Assembly (NCBI RefSeq): GCF_964204645.1 | Contig: NC_134034.1 | Coordinates: forward strand, 11,093,414-11,157,413 | DNA length: 64,000 nucleotides | Source: Tubulanus polymorphus | Taxonomy: Eukaryota; Nemertea; Palaeonemertea; Tubulaniformes; Tubulanidae | Direction: 5' to 3' | Shown: piece after piece, positions 33,364 to 46,219 of the stretch | Layout of the letters: every line of letters starts with the position of its first letter | Position numbering within the stretch: position 1 is the first letter of the stretch | The notes under the pieces: model-generated | Told to the model about the DNA's origin: nothing | Database searches by the model: none | The model's input: the letters and a program-made list of their open reading frames with translations, nothing else | Position numbers and translations under genes: made by a program

Positions 33364-34465
33364 TCATCACACTAGTTCTACCTCCTCAGTAGCAGGAATG
33401 TGCATCCTGAGGAGGCAATCAGTCCTCCTACAATTACAGATTGCACGTTCTTGTGCTGCCAATCTCAAGGTGGTCAGGTGACATTGGGTCTTACTTTAGT
33501 TTAACTCGGTCTTCGCTTCTCCGGGTTGGCTCTTAGTTGCTGTTGGAGGTTGGAGCGTTGTCTTACCCGACTAGATTGCCTAACCACCTGGTATTGTTAA
33601 TGATTCTACATTTTGTTTTTACCTGTTAGGAGATGACCAATTACCAGGCGAAGACCAGGGATGACCAATTTACCAACTACCAGGGATGACTAATTGCCAG
33701 ATGACCAGAAATGACCAATGGCTAGGCAATGACCAGCGATTACAGATAGCCAGTATAAGTGTATGATTGATTTTCTGTTTGTGAATGAACTTGAGAACAG
33801 TCGCTGCTCTTTAATCCTATCAGTTACAGCCATGTTTTGATAAAACATCAGCCTCTTGCACACGATCACTTGTATCTCACCTCTAACACCTAATAAATAC
33901 TAATTTTTTATTTTAACTCTCAATAATCAAAACGTGGTTGTAATCGATAGAATTAGAGATGCTATCCAGCTGGCTGATGGTCATAATTCAAAATCTTTAA
34001 TCGTGTTGTAGAACAAGTTCACGGAAACTGAAATCCACGAATCTATTTTGTAAACCCGAATAAATGTATTTATTATTGTGTTGTGTTGTTTATTCAGCGC
34101 GATCAGTGGTAATTCAATCACATGATCCGCTCTTTATGTCAACTCCCTCCAAAATTCTGGATCCGGTGTAATACATTGTAGTTTTAGACCATAGAACAGA
34201 GTTTTATGTTTGGGGCCTTAAATCTTAAGACTAGTCCCAAGTACATTGCTATACATTGCTTACAGTAAAGTGATCTTCTATAACAACTACGAACCAAGCT
34301 ATTAACCAGGTCTCGCAATTGCATTTAATTTAAAATTGATAATCGTCTTTCCACACTTATTGCCATTTTCCCATAATCCGGATCCAGGCTTTTTTTGGAG
34401 TGAACGCGACCTGCCCACACGTTGGCGATTTTCCCATAGACTGGTTGCCGGTCTACCTGACTGCT

Positions 34466-35051
34466 AGGGCCAAATTCAATTTTCGTATCTCGAGACTAGT
34501 GGTCGGAACTAATAACCGAATGCGCTGATTTCCGGAATATAGTTCCGACTAACGGTCATTCGGGTCCGTTTAGTCTAACTCAGATAACCGAAGGTGGCCC
34601 TGAAATAGACTGGTTGCCGGTCTCTACCTTCAGTTATTCCTCCCGAACTCGCTTCCACCAGCCACCCTGGGCGTACTCTTTTATGACGTCAGAAATCTCC
34701 GGTTGGCTCCACATAAAATTCTAATCACACCACCTCGACAGGAAGGAGGTTTCGGAGACTCCAGAAGTCATGTGACCAATAAAAGAGTACGGTTGGAGGC
34801 AAACGGATTCTCCGATCTGGTAAAGGAATTTCGACCCTGGGGCCGACTCTATAATCACGTCCGGATTGATATCCGGAAATAGACAGGGCCGCCTTCGGTT
34901 TTCTGAGTTAGTCGACTATAGTCGAACTAAAGGAAACCGAATGTCCGTCAGTCGGAACTAACTATAATCCGGGAATAGTTCGGAAATCAAGCGCATTTGG
35001 TTATTAGTTCCGACCACTAGTCGACTAGATACGAAAACCGAATTTGGCCCT
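34466..35051. mobile_element. Foldback element with ~140-170-bp arms
   Basis: The left arm begins AGGGCCAAATTCAATTTTCG; the right arm (34881-35051) ends GAAAACCGAATTTGGCCCT. Both carry GTCGGAACTA and GGTCGGAACTAATAACC or inverse forms. The centre (34606-34880) is unrelated and includes GACTGGTTGCCGGTC. No coding capacity. Confidence 0.75.
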
Positions 35052-35193
35052 GCATTTGTGTTCTGTTTAAGACTGAATTGATGATGGGTGTCTCGATACC
35101 AGGGCCCCGTTTCAATCAGAATCGATGCTAAAATGGATGTGTTCGATCTGTATTTATAAATCAGTCACGCGACAGAATCGCCACATTTGACAG

Positions 35194-35316
35194 CGTCATA
35201 AGAACACGGACGACGCGACTGCTGTATTTGTAAAATCGGAATCGATTCATATTTCGACGCCGAGCGTCGAGACGAGTAACGAGAAGATCGTGAAACTCTG
35301 GATGAGATACGAATAG
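35194..35316 (+). CDS. Candidate terminal coding exon, unidentified
   Basis: After an acceptor-like CACATTTGACAG the + strand stays open for 40 codons to TAG 35314-35316. The peptide (ending SNEKIVKLWMRYE) and CG-rich codons look protein-like. A polyadenylation signal AATAAA follows at 35379-35384. A possible first exon of the same transcript ends at 31261. No internal exon was identified, so this could be a short gene, a gene fragment or chance. Confidence 0.3.
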   Translation, partial: RHKNTDDATAVFVKSESIHISTPSVETSNEKIVKLWMRYE

Positions 35317-35431
35317 TCAATGTGTGTGTTTATGGGTTTTGTTTCTCCTGATCGATCTTTCATTGTTGTAAAAATTAGAATAAACGTGTTTTCCTGAAGT
35401 TATGAGTCATTGATTTTTGTATCTTTAATCA

Positions 35432-38400
35432 GTGATTTTGGTTTCGAACCTGGGACGCCCCTGTTCATCCTCTATTCAGCATCACGACCACTCGGAATCA
35501 GCATCAGTAATTACTGGGTTCGACCCCGGTACATCCTCCATTCAGCATCAGGGCCACTCTGAATCAGTATCAGTAATTACTGGGTTCGAACCCGGCACAT
35601 CCCCGTACATCCTCTATTCAGCATCAGTACCGCTCTGAATCAGTTATTAGTTATCACCTTTGTTAGATATCAACATTTTACCGTACGGTGCTGCCTCTAT
35701 GCTCATCGTTAGCGGGATTTTTATACACTAACGTTAGTCAACTCTGGCAAGCTAAGGTCACGGAGTGTAACTAGACAGCGCGTTGATTGCCAAAGTTGAC
35801 TTTAGTTAGTGTATGAAAATCCCGCTAACGATGAGCATAGCGGCAGCACTGTACGGTCGGGACACCCCTACATCCTTTATTCAGCATCAGGACAACTCTG
35901 AATCACAACAATCGATGGGTTTGAACCCGGGATACCCCTGTACATCCTCTATTCAGCATCAGGTCCACTCTGAATCACAGTAATTGATGTGTTTGAACCC
36001 GGGATACCCCTGTACATCCTCTATTCAGCATCAGGACCACTCTGAATCAGTATCAGTAATTACTGGGTTTGAACCTGAGACACCCCCGTACATCCTCTAT
36101 TCAACATATGTACCGCTCTGAATCACAGCAATTGATGGGTTTGAACCCGGGATACCCCTGTACATCCTCTATTCAGCATCAGGACCACTCTTAATCAGTA
36201 TCAGTAATTACTGGGTCGAACTCGGGACACCCCCGTACATCCTCTATTCAGCATCAGTACCGCTCTGAATCAGTTATTAGTTATCACCTTTGTTAGATAT
36301 CAACATTTTACCGTACGGTGCTGCCTCTATGCTCATCGTTAGCGGGATTTTTATACACTAACGTTAGTCAACTCTGGCAAGCTAAGGTCACGGAGTGTAA
36401 CTAGACAGCGCGTTGATTGCCAAAGTTGACTTTAGTTAGTGTATGAAAATCCCGCTAACGATGAGCATAGCGGCAGCACTGTACGGTCGGGACACCCCTG
36501 TACATCCTTTATTCAGCATCAGGACAACTCTGAATCACAACAATCGATGGGTTTGAAACCGGGATACCCCTGTACATACTCTATTCAGCATCAGGACCAC
36601 TCTGAATCAGTATCAGTAATTACTGAGTTTGAACCCGTGACACCCCCGTACATCCTGTATTCAGCATCAGGTCCACTCTGAATCACAGTAATTGATGGGT
36701 TTGAACCCGGGATACCCCTGTACATCCTCTATTCAGCATCAGGACCACTCTGAATCAGTATCAGCAATTGATGGGTTTGAAACCGGGACACCCCCGTACA
36801 TCCTCTATTCAGCATCAGTACCGCTCTGAATCAGTTATCAGTAATTACTTTTGTTAAGATATCAATATTTTACCGTACGGTGCTGCCTCTATGCTCATCG
36901 TTAGCGGAATTTTTATACACTAACGTTAGTCAACTTTGGCAAGCTAAGGTCACGGAGTATAACTGGACAGCGCGTCGATTGCCAGAGTTGACTTTAGTTA
37001 GTGTATGAAAATCCCGCTAACGATGAGCATAGTGGCAGCACTGCACGGTCGGGACACCCCTACATCCTTTATTCAGCATTAGGACAACTCTGAATCACAG
37101 TAATTGATGGGTTGAACCCGGGACACCCTTGTACATCCTCTATTCAGCATCAGGACCACTCTGAATAACAGCAATTGATGGGTTTGAACCCGGGATACCC
37201 CTGTACATCCTCTATTCAGCATCAGGACCACTCTGAATAACAGCAATTGATGGGTTTGAACCCGGGATACCACTGTACATCCTCTATTCAGCATCAGGAC
37301 CACTCTGAATCAGTATCAGTAATTACTGAGTTCGAACTCGGGACACCCCCGTACATCCTCTATCCAGCATCAGTACCGCTCTGAATCAGTTATCAGTAAT
37401 TACTTTTGTTAAGATATCAATATTTTACCGTACAGTGCTGCCTCTATGCTCATCGTTAGCGGAATTTTTATACACTAACGTTAGTCAACTCTGGCAAGCT
37501 AAGGTCACGGAGTATAACTGGACAGCGCGTCGATTGCCAGAGTTGACTTTAGTTAGTGTATGAAAATCCCGCTAACGATGAGCATAGCGGCAGCACTGTA
37601 CGGTCGGACACACCTACATCCTTTATTCAGCATTAGGACAACTCTGAATCACAGCAATTGATGGGTTTGAACCCGGGATACCCCTGTACATCCTCTATTC
37701 AGCATCAGGACCACTCTGAATCAGTATCAGTAATTACTGAGTTTGAATCCGGGACACCCCGGTACATCCTCTATTCAGCATCAGGTCCACTCTGAATCAC
37801 AGTAATTGATGTGTTTGAACCCGGGATACCCCTGTACATCCTCTATTCAGCATCAGGACCACTCTGAATCAGTATCAGTAATTACTGGGTTTGAACCTGA
37901 GACACCCCCGTACATCCTCTATTCAACATATGTACCGCTCTGAATCACAGCAATTGATGGGTTTGAACCCGGGATACCCCTGTACATCCTCTATTCAGCA
38001 TCAGGACCACTCTTAATCAGTATCAGTAATTACTGGGTCGAACTCGGGACACCCCCGTACATCCTCTATTCAGCATCAGTACCGCTCTGAATCAGTTATT
38101 AGTTATCACCTTTGTTAGATATCAACATTTTACCGTACGGTGCTGCCTCTATGCTCATCGTTAGCGGGATTTTTATACACTAACGTTAGTCAACTCTGGC
38201 AAGCTAAGGTCACGGAGTGTAACTAGACAGCGCGTTGATTGCCAAAGTTGACTTTAGTTAGTGTATGAAAATCCCGCTAACGATGAGCATAGCGGCAGCA
38301 CTGTACGGTCGGGACACCCCTGTACATCCTTTATTCAGCATCAGGACAACTCTGAATCACAACAATCGATGGGTTTGAAACCGGGATACCCCTGTACATA

Positions 38401-41400
38401 CTCTATTCAGCATCAGGACCACTCTGAATCAGTATCAGTAATTACTGAGTTTGAACCCGTGACACCCCCGTACATCCTCTATTCAGCATCAGGTCCACTC
38501 TGAATCACAGTAATTGATGGGTTTGAACCCGGGATACCCCTGTACATCCTCTATTCAGCATCAGGACCACTCTGAATCAGTATCAGCAATTGATGGGTTT
38601 GAAACCGGGATACCCCTGTACATCCCCTTTTCAGCATCAGGACCACTCTGAATCAGTATCAGTAATTACTGGGTTCGAACTCAGGACACCCCCGTACATC
38701 CTCTATCCAGCATCAGTACCGCTCTGAATCAGTTATCAGTAATTACTTTTGTTAAGATATCAATATTTTACCGTACGGTGCTGCCTCTATGCTCATCGTT
38801 AGCGGAATTTTTATACACTAACGTTAGTCAACTTTGGCAAGCTAAGGTCACGGAGTATAACTGGACAGCGCGTCGATTGCCAGAGTTGACTTTAGTTAGT
38901 GTATGAAAATCCCGCTAACGATGAGCATAGTGGCAGCACTGCACGGTCGGGACACCCCTACATCCTTTATTCAGCATTAGGACAACTCTGAATCACAGTA
39001 ATTGATGGGTTGAACCCGGGACACCCTTGTACATCCTCTATTCAGCATCAGGACCACTCTGAATAACAGCAATTGATGGGTTTGAACCCGGGATACCCCT
39101 GTACATCCTCTATTCAGCATCAGGACCACTCTGAATAACAGCAATTGATGGGTTTGAACCCGGGATACCACTGTACATCCTCTATTCAGCATCAGGACCA
39201 CTCTGAATCAGTATCAGTAATTACTGAGTTCGAACTCGGGACACCCCCGTACATCCTCTATCCAGCATCAGTACCGCTCTGAATCAGTTATCAGTAATTA
39301 CTTTTGTTAAGATATCAATATTTTACCGTACAGTGCTGCCTCTATGCTCATCGTTAGCGGAATTTTTATACACTAACGTTAGTCGACTCTGGCAAGCTAA
39401 GGTCACGGAGTATAACTGGACAGCGCGTCGATTGCCAGAGTTGACTTTAGTTAGTGTATGAAAATCCCGCTAACGATGAGCATAGCGGCAGCACTGTACG
39501 GTCGGACACACCTACATCCTTTATTCAGCATTAGGACAACTCTGAATCACAGCAATTGATGGGTTTGAACCCGGGATACCCCTGTACATCCTCTATTCAG
39601 CATCAGGACCACTCTGAATCAGTATCAGTAATTACTGGGTTTGAACTCGGGACACCCCCGTACATCCTCTATTCAGCATCAGGTCCACTCTGAATCACAG
39701 TAATTGATGGGTTTGAACCCGGGATACTCCTGTACATCCTCTATTCAGCATCAGGACCACTCTGAATCAGTGTCAGCAATTGATGGGTTTGAACCCGGGA
39801 TACCCCTGTACATCCTCTATTCAGCATCAGGACCACTCTGAATCAGTATCAGTAATTACTGGGTTTGAACCCGAGACACCCCCGTACATGCTCTATTCAG
39901 CATTTGTACCGCTCTGAATCACAGCAATTGATGGGTTTGAACCCGGGATACCCCTGTACATCCTCTATTCAGCATCAGGACCACTCTTAATCAGTATCAG
40001 TAATTACTGGGTCGAACTCGGGACACCCCCGTACATCCTCTATTCAGCATCAGTACCGCTCTGAATCAGTTATTAGTTATCACCTTTGTTAGATATCAAC
40101 ATTTTACCGTACGGTGCTGCCTCTATGCTCATCGTTAGCGGGATTTTTATACACTAACGTTAGTCAACTCTGGCAAGCTAAGGTCACGGAGTGTAACTAG
40201 ACAGCGCGTTGATTGCCAAAGTTGACTTTAGTTAGTGTATGAAAATCCCGCTAACGATGAGCATAGCGGCAGCACTGTACGGTCGGGACACCCCTGTACA
40301 TCCTTTATTCAGCATCAGGACAACTCTGAATCACAACAATCGATGGGTTTGAAACCGGGATACCCCTGTACATACTCTATTCAGCATCAGGACCACTCTG
40401 AATCAGTATCAGTAATTACTGGGTCGAACTCGGGACACCCCCGTACATCCTCTATTCAGCATCAGGACCACTCTGAATCAGTATCAGTAATTACTGGGTT
40501 TGAACCCGAGACACCCCCGTACATCCGCTATTCAGCATCAGTACCGCTCTGAATCAGTTATCAGTAATTACGATATCAATATTTTACCGTACGGTGCTGC
40601 CTCTATGCTCATCGTTAGCGGAATTTTTATACACTAACTAAAGTCAACTCTGGCAAGCTAAGGTCACGGAGTATAACTGGACAGCGCGTCGATTGCCAGA
40701 GTTGACTTCAGTTAGTGTATGAAAGTATGAAAATCCCGCTAACGATGAGCATAGCGGCATCACTGTACGGTCGGGACGCCCCTACATCCTTTATTCAGCA
40801 TTAGGACAACTCTGAATCACAGTAATTGATGGGTTTGAACCCGGGACACCCCTGTACATCCTCTATTCAGCATCAGGACCACTCTGAAGAACAGCAATTG
40901 ATGGGTTTGAACCCGGGATACCCCTGTACATCCTCTATTCAGCATCAGGACCGCTCTGAATCAGTATCAGTAATTACTGGGTTCGAACTCGGGACACCCC
41001 CGTACATCCTCTATTCAGCATCAGTACCGCTCTGAATCAGTTATCAGTAATTACTTTTGTTAAGATATCAATATTTTACCGTACGGTGCTGCCTCTATGC
41101 TCATCGTTAGCGGAATTTTTATACACTAACTAAAGTCAACTCTGGCAAGCTAAGGTCACGGAGTATAACTGGACAGCGCGTCGATTGCCAGAGTTGACTT
41201 TAGTTAGTGTATGAAAATCCCGCTAACGATGAGCATAGCGGCAGCACTGTACGGTCGGACACCCTACATCCTTTATTCAGCATTAGGACAACTCTGAATC
41301 ACAGCAATTGATGGGTTTGAACCCGGGATACCCCTGTACATCCTCTATTCAGCATCAGGACCACTCTGAATCAGTATCAGTAATTACTGGGTTTGAACCC

Positions 41401-43125
41401 GAGACACCCCCGTACATCCGCTATTCAGCATCAGTACCGCTCTGAATCAGTTATCAGTAATTACGATATCAATATTTTACCGTACGTTGCTGCCTCTATG
41501 CTCATCGTTAGCGGAAATTTTACACACTAACGTTAGTCAACTCTGGCAAGCTAAGGTCACGGAGTATAACTGGACAGCGCGTCGATTGCCAGAGTTGACT
41601 TCAGTTAGTGTATGAAAGTATGAAAATCCCGCTAACGATGAGCATAGCGGCATCACTGTACGGTCGGGACACCCCTACATCCTTTATTCAGCATCAGGAC
41701 AACTCTGAATCACAGTAATTGATGGGTTTGAACCCGGGATACCCCTTTACATCCTCTATTCAGCATCAGGACCACACTGAATCAATATCAGTAATTACTG
41801 GGTTTGAACCCGAGACACCCCCGTACATCCTCTATTCAGCATAAGGACCACTCTGAATCACAGCAATTGATGGGTCTGAACCCGGGATACCCCTGTACAT
41901 CCTCTATTCAGCATAAGGACCACTCTGAATCACAGCAATTGATGGGTTTGAACTCGGGACACTCCTGTACATCCTTTATCCATCAGGACCACTCTGAATC
42001 ACAGCAATTTATGGGTTTGAACCCGGGATACCCCTGTACATCCTCTATTCAGCATCAGGACCACTCTGAATCACAGCAATCGATGGGTTTGAACCCGGGA
42101 CACCCCTGTATATCCTTTATCCATCAGGACCACTCTGAATCACAGCAATCGATGGGTTTGAACCCGGGACACCCCTGTATATCCTTTATCCATCAGGACC
42201 ACTCTGAATCACAGCAATCGATGGGTTTGAACCCGGGACACCCCTGTATATCCTTTATCCATCAGGACCACTCTGAATCACAGCAATCGATGGGTTCGAA
42301 CCCGGGATACCCCTGTACATCCTCTATTCATCACCAGGACCACTCTGAATCAGTATCAGTAATTACTGGGTTTGAACCCGGGACACCCCCGTACATCCTC
42401 TACTCAGCATCAGTACCGCTCTGAATCAGTTATCAGTAATTACTTTCGTTAAGATATCAACATTTTACCGTACGGTGCTGCCTATATGCTCATCGTTAGC
42501 GGAATTTTTATACACTAACGTTAGTCAACTCTGGCAAGCTAAGGTCACGGAGTATAACTGGACAGCGCGTCGATTGCCAGAGTTGACTTTAGTTAGTGTA
42601 TGAAAATCCCGCTAACGATGAGCATAGCGGCAGCACTGTACGGTCGGTACACCCCTGTTCATCCTTTATCCATCAGGACCACTCTGAATCACAGTAATAA
42701 CTGGTTTTGAACCCGAGACACCTCCGTACATCCTCTATTCAGCATCAGGACCACTCTGAATCAGTATCAGTAATTACTGGGTCGAACTCGGGACACCCCC
42801 GTACATCCTCTATTCAGCATCAGAACCGCTCTGAATCAGTTATCAGTAATTACTTTTGTTAAGATATCAACCTTTTACCGTACGGTGCTGCCTCAATGCT
42901 CATCGTTAGCGGGATTTTTATACACTAACGTTAGTCATCTCTGGCAAGCTAAGGTCACGGATTATAACTGGACAGCGCGTCGATTGCCAGAGTTGACTTA
43001 AGTTAGTGTATGAAAATCCCGCTAACGACGAGCATAGCGGCAGCACTGTACGGTCGGGACACCCCTGTACATCCTTTATTCAGCATCAGGACCACTCTGA
43101 ACCAGTATCAGTAATTACTGGGTTC
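35432..43125. repeat. Composite satellite: 72/76-bp monomers with 13 embedded MITE copies
   Basis: Monomers share TTGAACCCGGGACACCCC, GTACATCCTCTATTCAGCAT and CAGGACCACTCTGAATCA. Two flavours differ in the linker: TATCAGTAATTACTGGG (76 bp) or CACAGCAATTGATGGG (72 bp). Thirteen ~180-bp palindromic elements interrupt the array at about 35677, 36308, 36870, 37424, 38130, 38768, 39322, 40103, 40583, 41077, 41477, 42467 and 42867. Blocks recur at spacings of 1822 bp (36241/38063) and 1974 bp (38063/40037), showing a higher-order repeat. Open frames inside are translations of the monomer and have no independent support. Confidence 0.92.
35677..35853. mobile_element. Palindromic MITE inside the satellite (first of 13 copies)
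   Basis: Begins TTACCGTACGGTGCTGCCTC, has ATGCTCATCGTTAGCGGGAT in the left arm, and the inverse ATCCCGCTAACGATGAGCAT and GGCAGCACTGTACGGT in the right arm. The unpaired centre contains GCTAAGGTCACGGAG. The arms are about 70 bp each. No coding capacity. Confidence 0.85.
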
Positions 43126-43129
43126 GAAC

Positions 43130-43560
43130 CTTAGAGACGATCAGGAGGTCATCGGCTACATTTACCGAAAGCATGAAGAAAATAAAAACAATGATTTTTA
43201 CAAGAGAAACACAAATCTCACGTAATTAATCATGTAATGTTAACACCAAAAGAAGGAAACTGGGTACCACTTTTAAAGGCAAAGTTAACTATTCAGGACT
43301 CTGCTTCTGTATATAAAATTCAAACCGATCATCAGTGGAAATATCAAATTAGCGGGTGGTGAAATATATATGCCGTCACAAAATATTGCCGAAGGGCACT
43401 TAGATTTTAGACCGTACAAACAATGTATTGGGCAATACGGTCTGGATCCGCCCCTGATGGCTATAGTGGCAATCAAATTTCGTAATTACTCTTCGGCAGC
43501 TCAACACTCGCTTCTAACCAGTCAACAAGCGTTAGTGTGTCCGGGTTGAAGTGGTAAGCT
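43130..43560 (+). pseudogene. Unidentified broken coding-like sequence
   Basis: Just after the satellite ends, the + strand shows protein-like stretches in more than one frame: one near 43137-43223 (DDQEVIGYIYRKHEEN), ending at a stop, and one from about 43305 to 43550 (includes LAGGEIYMPSQNIAEGHLDF and QYGLDPPLMAIVAIKF). At least one frameshift and stops separate them. This fits a decayed mobile or captured gene. I do not recognise the family. Confidence 0.3.
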
Positions 43561-46219
43561 GTATTGCCAATATTCGATTATCATGTTTTCCGGACATCCT
43601 CGTCTCCGCACAATGTTGGTGGAAATATTGGGTTGAAAAAAGAGGTGGATTGCAAAATAACAAAAAACCACTGACTGGTGAACTAACAAAGTTCAGAGAG
43701 AGTAGCTAAACAGATAAAGAATTTCAATCATATTTATTCTCATACAGTGTACAACAATTATACAAAATGCCAGGTCTGTGCTCGAGGAATTATAACGTAA
43801 GCTCCTCAAACACGCTGACTGTATTTCAAAAACAGTCCAACCATGGACGTATAAACTATTAACTATAGTTTATACATCCATGGTCCAACCATAGACTCTT
43901 AAACAGAAACGTCTATGGCCCACAACCATGGACTCTCGAGTCCACGGCTCCCCGCACTAAAACCAGAGATAAATACTCTGGAAAGCGTAAGATTTAATGA
44001 ATCGATCTGATTTACATTTTTACTCTTTAAAATTTGACCCGGCCGGCCACCTATCTACCAAGGTATTACTTTAAAATCATGATCAAGCTAACCATAGCAT
44101 ACCGGGCAGCTGGAAATGAACTGATCACAAATTTCATTGATTTATGAAATGACCCGGTTGATCAGGAAAAACAAGGTATCATTTTTAGCCTTGACTCAGA
44201 TTATTCATTAATAAAATTACAAGCTTTTAATATCACATAACAAAATTACACAAAGAATTGTAAACTTTGATCCATAAAACACCGACAATTTGGGACTAGT
44301 CTGAATGTCTAAGACTATTAATTTGACATTTCATGATGTCACCGGGCATGAGTGACACTTGATTATTTCATGAAATATGAAGCATTCTATCATATCAACT
44401 ATACAGCAAATGACAATGTAAGAAAGATTTCTGTTTATACAAAAAACATATCTCCAGCATATAAACATTAAAGCTGGACATAAGATCACAAATTCACTCA
44501 AATAATCAATCTCTCATTTCATTTCATTAACATTATTTTTACAAGAAAACTGAAATTTTGCAAACTTTGCTTTGTATTCGAGGAATTATCAGTTCTTCGT
44601 TAACCAATGGGTGAACTGTATTTGAAACAAAAAAACAGTTCAACATAAAAGGATTACAATCAGAGATAAAACCTAAAGATTAACTCTGGAAAGCTTGAGA
44701 TTAGCTAATCAATCTTTATTTTCATTTTCATTTGAATTATTTTCCAAGATAACTAGAGTTTTACAAGATAACTAGAGTTTTTCTAACTTTGCCTGAGATT
44801 TTCAAACATTGTCAGTTCGCTCATTTAATACGTTATTTCAGGGAAAACATGACAAAAATTTTACTATCGATAACTAATCACGTTTATAGCTGTTTAACAT
44901 TATTTCTAAAAAAGAGTAAAATGTATCTCCCAGATATTATCCCTAAAACAATTAACAGTTACAGCAGTGACAGGGTGTGATATATAGGTAAAAGGACGCA
45001 TGATCTTTCATCAGTTATTTGAAGCATTCTATCGAAACAGATATTTTTTAGTGTGTTTGATTTAGTTAAGGTTTATGGTTATTTGTTTTGTTTATTACTG
45101 AGCCGATAGAACGCTTAAAACAACAACAGAAAGGATCTCAAGAGGTTGGGAAACACGGAGAAGGTTGTTCTATGAAAGAAGAACCTTTAATAATTGGATT
45201 AAGTTGATTAGAAAAAATGCCTGATGATGAAGGCCCTATATAGAGTATTTACTAATTATTTGTTGGTTTTGTTTATTTTTATTACTTATCATTTAATTAG
45301 TTTTTTTTGTTATGTATTTTTTTATTAATTGTTTTTTTAATGTATTTTTCTTAATCATGTTCTATGTATTTTGTACTGTTTATTACAATCTACATCATCA
45401 GGAATTTTTTATCGGTGAAATTATGGGCTCACTTAAAAAAGTGCTACAAATTCACTGCTGCACCTAAATAATAGTTTATTATAAAACACCCCGATTAGTA
45501 TGAAAGCCACTCAACCTTTTGATATGGATGACAATGAAAGAAGTTAAAACAGCTATAAACAAAATTAAAACGATCAAAATCAAGTTCAGGACTAATAACG
45601 TTCCAACATCCTTTATTGCATTTAAAAGTTGCAACTGTTTAACTGACTACGCTCTCCCTTTTGAACATTTAGGCTATGCAAATCATTTTCACTCAATAAA
45701 ATATAAAATGAATCACTATTTCTAATATCAATTATCGAATAAAGACTAAGAGAGTAATTCATTCTATGAACTATTTGATTATTACAAATTAAGCAAAGCT
45801 ATGTTTAACTAAAGTATGAAGCTTATCTGAACTATCCTGTCGATATTATATCTCAATTTCAACTGACCTACAAGTCAAACTGAGACGCTGAACGCGATCA
45901 ATACCATGAATTAATGGAGCTTAATTTTATGAGACTCCAAGAAGGAACTTTAAGGACTTAAATGACTCATCTGTTTCACATATCTAAACAGTTTGCCTAA
46001 TCAATATAAAGAATCAGGAGGATGCCATTTTATTGAAATATTCAAATATGAATAGAAGGCCCAGAGACCAAATTACCTAATTTTCATTAATCAACATTTC
46101 AACAACTAATCAACTATTTCTTTAGTTTATTCTGCCCCTTCAAATAGACAGTGAATTTTGTAAACTAATGTTACACATCAGACTGATTTGTAAAAAGGTG
46201 ATACGTAAAATAAATCAAT
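43561..46219. repeat. AT-rich region with an old ~0.7-kb tandem duplication
   Basis: 43740-44400 and 44540-45040 share, in order, CGAGGAATTAT, AACAGT(C/T)CAAC, an AACTCTGGAAAGC-type block and GAAGCATTCTATC. No coding exon seen. TTTATT at 43733-43738 could be a - strand polyadenylation signal (AATAAA). 43841-43884 is a small perfect hairpin around CCATGGACGTATAAACTA. Confidence 0.4.

Noticed and set aside
33375-33385. CTACCTC let-7 seed complement as evidence that the IMP 3' UTR reaches 33 kb
   Set aside because: A single 7-mer is expected by chance and several other elements and polyadenylation signals intervene.
36439-42424. Repeated Ser/Gln/His/Pro frames of up to 206 codons in the satellite
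   Set aside because: They are translations of the 72/76-bp monomer; frames shift between 72-bp and 76-bp units and no splice or start signals accompany them.
35432-43125. CRISPR-like regular array of repeats and spacers
   Set aside because: The organism is an animal, monomers are contiguous without unique spacers, and the interruptions are copies of one palindromic MITE.
35432-43125. Tandem tRNA genes, because of repeated GGTTCGAACCC
   Set aside because: No acceptor stem, D arm or anticodon arm can be folded around the box; only a T-arm-like palindrome is present.
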